Positions 59,458 through 64,000 of a DNA stretch of 64,000 bases are shown here, piece by piece (the stretch's first letter is position 1; the number at the start of each line of letters is the position of its first letter). Under the pieces are notes generated by a model. It did no database searches, was not told the DNA's origin, and worked only from the letters and a program-made list of their open reading frames with translations. This DNA comes from Atriophallophorus winterbourni (lineage: Eukaryota > Platyhelminthes > Trematoda > Plagiorchiida > Microphallidae): contig JACCGJ010005805.1 of NCBI GenBank assembly GCA_013407085.1, forward strand, positions 1 to 64,000. The letters are read 5' to 3'. The translations under genes were made by a program, and so were the position numbers.

Positions 59458-60495
59458 ATGAATAGTAAAACTGTTTGTCTTAACAGTAAATGTGGCAAAA
59501 AAGTAGCCAAAGGTATCGAGTGCATTGCTTGCAAGCGTTGGTCTCACCCTCGCTGTTCAGCTATACATAAATACCACTATGGGCTTTATGCTAAATACCG
59601 CTGGCTTCCGTGGTATTGCAGAGATTGTCACAAGGCTGCCACTGATGCCGCATTTGTATACCACGAACGCCGACCGAGTGTAGCGCTACCTAGTGCGTCG
59701 GAATCCGTGTCCGACCAAACTTATGCATCAGTCGCGCGGTCGAATTAAGGCCTCGGGCGGACCTCGGCGGATAAAAAGGCCAAAGATTCTAGCAAGTTAT
59801 CCCGCCCTCCCGTGCCATTAACCTATTTCAAGGCGAAAAATAAATTTAAGCCTTCTAAAATGCGGGTGTTTAATGGCTGTAACCACCATTAACCGACGCT
59901 AACATCACGCAGGTCAAACAGTCACCTACTAGTCTTAGACAACCTTCACGAATAGTGTCCAATACAGCAGGCAGCATAAGAAGGCAGGCGAAGATTACTA
60001 ATTCCGGTAAACATGAAAAGTAACATAAAAATATGGCCGGCTCCAACGCCAACGATCAAATTATTCTGGAGCTGAACAGTCTTCAAGAATAAAATGAAAC
60101 ATTACATGGCCCATCTTCGGCTCGAAAAACTAGAACTCGTAATGTACTAGTTTTTAATCGTATAGAGCCCTTCATCAAGGAATTCAAGTCTCGTAGAGAT
60201 TTGGACCGCAGGTGTATCCACGATCTATTTTGCATGGTTGGACTGAAGCCTTTTACTCCTACGGTGCAAGTTCATCGTGTGAGTAGATGGAAGATGGACA
60301 ACCGGCCTCAGCCGATCCAAGTCGAGTTCAAATTTCATTCAGATCGCAATATGTTTTTGTCTAAGGAGGTACATATAACTAACGCCACTTTAGACAAACT
60401 CCAAGTGAAGCCAGACAACCCTCATTTTGATAGGAGACAGTACCCTGTAGCTCCGACTGGGATTAACTTAGCTGTAGGGTCATCCGCTCCCCTTC
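59458..60495 (+). pseudogene. CR1-E ORF1: PHD-like finger and RRM-like part
   Basis: From ATG at 59458, CLNSKCGKKVAKGIECIACK, WSHPRC and WYCRDC make a Cys4-His-Cys3 finger with Trp before the last pair, followed by a Ser-rich stretch to a stop at 59746. After frame breaks, VLVFNRIEPFIKEFKSRRDL, DLFCMVGLKPF and QPIQVEFKFHSDRNMFLSKE form an RRM-like unit up to the S2 insertion. Confidence 0.75.
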
Positions 60496-60510
60496 ACCCT
60501 GAAGCGAAGC

Positions 60511-60760
60511 CTTCAGTTTGCACAGGACAGTATGTGGCTAACGAACCAATCGAGCGACCAGAATTTCTTTCGGTGGAAAGCTACAGAGAAGCACCCGCCA
60601 CTGCCAAACAGTTTTTTATTTTGTCTCTTTGAAATCTTCGACGATCGCGTTGCCAAGAGATTATCCGGGTTGTAATTAGGAAGCACCGCGTTATAGCCGA
60701 TGCTGGGAAGAAAAACAGCAGTTTCTTTTCACCAGCACGGTGAGAGGTCAGCTGAAGTAG
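60511..60760 (+). repeat. S2 copy inserted in CR1-E
   Basis: TTCAGTTTGCACAGGACAGT, GACCAGAATTTCTTTCGGTG, GCACCCGCCACTGCC and CACCAGCACGGTGAGAGGTC. It separates ORF1 from ORF2 remains, so it is younger than CR1-E or marks its deletion point. Confidence 0.8.
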
Positions 60761-61830
60761 CATCGTGTATAATCAATTTAAAACACAGAGAACTCTAGCC
60801 CTTACTTTATTTACTGGAAAACGCTAAAAGACGTTAAAATTGTCAGTAGGTTGTATAACTCCGATCTGATAAGTGACGTGGAAACTGTAACAGCATGGGT
60901 GTTTAAGTGGGACCTTCCCCTTAACCTAGATAAGAGTCACATGCTCTCTACACTGGCAGGCAACATGATTGTCTCAACGCCCTCAGCTCACACGGAGTTC
61001 CGTAGGGTAAAATCTACTAAGGACCTGGGAATCGTAGTCTTCGCAAACTTTAAGTGGGCTGACCAATGTGCTGATGTGGCTCAAAGGGCCAGGAGGAAAC
61101 TCTTTCGACTACGTTCAGCCCACACTTGCAGAAAAGCTGAGGTGCTATTGCCCTTTTACAAGGCAATAGTAAGGCCACATTAAGAATACTGTATCCAGGC
61201 TCAAAGGCCGTATTAAAAGGAGGATATCGTGCAGCTAGAAAAGGTACAGAAGCTGGCCACTTGCATGATCGAGAGGTTAGCATACACCATTTATGAAAAT
61301 CGTCACTCAGCACTATGACTTTTTCCGCTTAGGAGGAGGCAATTTAAGGAGGATCTTATAGAGACATTTAAGGTTTTCAAAGCATTAGGTTGTCTTGAAT
61401 TCGATGACTTCTTTCGGTTCTCTCATTTGTTTGGTACACGAGGGCACAGTTTTAAGCTAAGTAAACAGCACACCAGGCTCGAATCCAGAACGCACTTCTT
61501 TAGCATCCGTATAGTGAACGCGTGGAACTCACTTCCCGCAGAACTAATCATGGCAACTTCAGTAATTGCGTTCAAACATGGGTTGGACGAACGGTGACAG
61601 GTGCTCTTTCCGGAGCATTACCCTTAGGACTAAATCCCTCCATATTTATGATCAAAAACCCAAAAATATTCGGAAAATAATTTTGAAATACAAAAAGCGT
61701 TTCTTTTTCATTTTGTCGTTTTTGTTAAAATAAACTGCTGTCCATCGTCTTTTCATTCGATTGGACATACAACCTGCATTAACTATTTCATCTTTCGGTG
61801 ATGAGACGTCTCCCATCTTATATTCACAGT

Positions 61831-61962
61831 TACACACGCCTGTGTTACTTACGAATCAATCCCGGTAGTAGTGGGTGTTTTTAGGCACACCTCCGAAAGA
61901 ATCTGGGCACTCGTTTCGACTCGGTCGACTATCGGCCTGTGATACTGATACTGATACTGATT
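61831..61962 (-). repeat. S3 copy, inverted
   Basis: The reverse complement of 56821-56962: CACACCTCCGAAAGAATCTG, CACTCGTTTCGACT, then a GATACTGATACTGATACTGA tract. Confidence 0.8.
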
Positions 61963-61964
61963 CC

Positions 61965-64000
61965 CAAGACTGTATAGCAATTGAGGAGAGTATTCCGGAA
62001 AAACCTACCCTAATTGCGGTTCAAACCCTGCTTAAACCTCGAGACGGTACTGCAGAATATAATTTCTTCTGGAAAAATGTTTCAGAAGTTAACAACCCTG
62101 AGGCTGAAAAAGTGTTACTTGGAGTCTAGACGACATCGTTTCTTAGCAATTTCAAGTGAATGGCCCCGGGTGCCTAGCTCGGGGCTTAAGGTAAAGAACT
62201 TGTGCATTGTGCACTCAAACCCTTCAAGAGCTTGAAGGTTTCTATCAAGTCACCTGTTAAACGACGGCGCCTAAGAGAGACAAGATCGAGAGACATTAGG
62301 CGCGCAGCGTACGGTCTCCCTCGCTGACCATCAATCATGCGAGTTGCGAGGCGCTGTACGCTTTCAAGTCAAAGGATGTCCTTTTTGTAGTTAGGACACC
62401 ACGCCTGAACACAATATTCGAGATGCGGCCAAACTAATGCCCCGTACAGTGGCAAGAATACATCGGGTCTTCTGCTCGATAGCACTGATTCCAGCCGAAA
62501 AAGTACCTTGCGTGCACGCTGAGCCGCAGCGGCATTTTGGTCCTCCCAATTGAAGTCAGCCCGAACCAGTACTCACAAATCCTTAACAAACTGTGCGGCG
62601 TTAACACTGAGGGAATTCTCTGCCACCTGGACCGAAATCTTATCAACCAATGCTGACAAGAGTTGGCTTTTATTTAGGTTTAGTGGGATATTCCACTGGT
62701 ATGACTAGTTCATGACCCGCTCAAGGTCGCGCATCAAGGTATCTTCATCTGTTGATCCGATGAATTTCACATCATCCGAGAAAATGAAGCATGGGCACTT
62801 CAATGCAGAGGACAAGTCATCGATGAAAATCAGGAATAGAAAAGGACCAAGTACCGAACCTTGAGGTACACCACTGATCACGTCGGTTTGATTCGAGAGC
62901 GTAGATCCTACTTTAACTCGCAATGTCCTACCTGTAAGGAAGGCCTTTATCCAAGCAAGTAGACTACCCCGTATGCCTTTGGCTACAAGCTCAATCTCTA
63001 GAAGGCGATGATTTACGGAATCGAAAGCGTTGCTGAAGTCTTTGTAGAGGTCTTCGACAGGCTTCACTTCATCCATCCTCTTAGTGGCAGTATTGAGAAA
63101 ACTAAGAAGGTTAGTCAGGCAGGATCTACCCTTAAGAAATTCATGCTAAGTTACACTCAACAGAGAATGCCGACAAAGATGCTGACAGATTTTCTCACGC
63201 AGCAGTTTTTCCATTACTTTTGAGACGATGCTAATCAGGCTGACCGGCCCACAGTTACCAAGATTTGACCTGCAACCACCCTTGTGTATTGGCATGACTA
63301 TGGCTTCCCTCTACTTACTGGGAACAACTCCTAGTTGCAGGCATGAATTAAAGAGCTGGCAAAACGGTTCAGCAAGCACCGAGGCAAGATTTTTAAGCAT
63401 AATTAAGTAGTTGCCATGCGATCCCTCAGATTTGTTGACTTGAAAATGGATAAGTGCGTCATACACCTCAGCCTCATTGAAGGACAACTCATCTAATACA
63501 TGGACACCAAGTGTCAGGTTAAGCAGATCTGATGGTGCGTTTGAAGAATTTTTCCCGTCGTTGAACGCTACTGAAAAACCCTGAGAAGGCAGTCGCCTTA
63601 GACAGGTCGGTATCGGCAACTTTTCCGTCCTCCAGTTTCAAATCCCCTATGTTTTCCCTAGTTTTTCCTTTTGACTGTGAGCAGCTATAAAACCTTTTCG
63701 GGTTGGATTTAGCATCCCTAACTAAAGATAACTCAAAATCCTGTTTGAACACACGCTGTAATATAACACAAGCATTCCAAGCGGTTTGTAGCGGGCCCAA
63801 GAACCAGAAGTAAGGGATAGCTTATATTGCCGACATAGACGATCCGTTTTACGGGTAGACCTACGGACTGGAAGAGACAACAAGGGTGGCCCTTGAAGCC
63901 TTCTCACACACAGCAGCAGATCGTGCTTGTCTTGTAACTCGTTTAGATACTTACAAATTCTATCTCAGTTTTCACTTACATTGGAATCGCTAGATAACTG
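61965..64000 (-). mobile_element. CR1-type LINE copy D, runs off the window
   Basis: Same subfamily as C. 63907-63519 carries the pre-RT segment (TDRLCRQYKLSL, RENIGDLKLEDGKVADTDLS). 63619-63311 has LSFNEAEVYDALIHFQVNKS. 63076-62705 has KDFSNAFDSVNHRLLEIELV, ISGVPQGSVLGPFLF and CFIFSDDVKF. The remaining C-terminal parts are broken down to about 61965. The catalytic box is FSDD where relatives have FADD. The endonuclease, if any, is beyond base 64000. Confidence 0.85.

Larger units (their letters stand above)
59235..61600 (+). mobile_element. CR1-type LINE copy E, internally deleted
   Basis: Lies head-to-head with copy C. It has ORF1 (59458-60495), an S2 insertion, then ORF2 from just after the catalytic Asp pair (DVKIVSRLYNSDLISD) to the C-terminus (RIVNAWNSLPAELIM, FKHGLDE). 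The endonuclease and most of the RT are missing. Confidence 0.8.

Overview
This is a eukaryotic, AT-rich, repeat-laden window, best read as nuclear DNA of a digenean trematode (flatworm). The evidence is indirect. Exons are short and bounded by GT/AG sites, introns are long, and there are many CR1-type LINEs whose ORF1 starts with a PHD-like zinc finger, RTE-like LINEs with trematode-style C-termini, and short interspersed repeats with (CATAC)n or (AGTTC)n tails. I saw no tRNA, rRNA, CRISPR or bacterial operon structure. The organism call is an inference.

The only clear host gene is on the + strand at 26799-42089. I could chain 11 exons with matching splice phases into a type I membrane protein of about 686 residues: signal peptide, five Ig-like domains each split by an intron, one FnIII-like domain, a transmembrane helix and a short basic/acidic tail. 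Two single-base frame disturbances (exons 5 and 8) leave it open whether it is functional.

The gene is part of a large inverted duplication. Bases 1-8876 are the reverse complement of about 31927-40843. The left arm carries exons 6-10 on the - strand and runs off the window. The arms flank a spacer of about 23 kb. An RTE-like LINE in intron 6 and an older RTE fragment are in both arms, so they predate the duplication. A 77-79 bp CR1 3' end is only in the right arm, so it postdates it. Identity is mosaic: exons 6, 9 and 10 are almost identical between arms, while exons 7-8 (Ig4 and the start of Ig5) differ clearly.

Spacer (8877-31926): a possible orphan Ig exon; a 304-bp direct-repeat pair around a CR1 ORF1 fragment; an unclassified interrupted reading frame; a degenerate tandem array of about 420-bp units (17838-23953) with an RTE fragment (8-bp TSD) and a long CR1 copy nested in it; an RTE remnant; then exons 1-5 of the Ig gene, with further tandem repeats in intron 1.

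Right side (42100-64000): CR1 fragment G and a nearly full-length CR1-B (-); a 2.75-kb hAT transposon whose GC-rich coding sequence contrasts with its surroundings; about 6.5 kb with little recognisable content; a SINE-like cluster; and three related CR1 copies (C, E, D), the last running off the window. Apart from the Ig gene, essentially every coding trace is from mobile elements, and all are broken.
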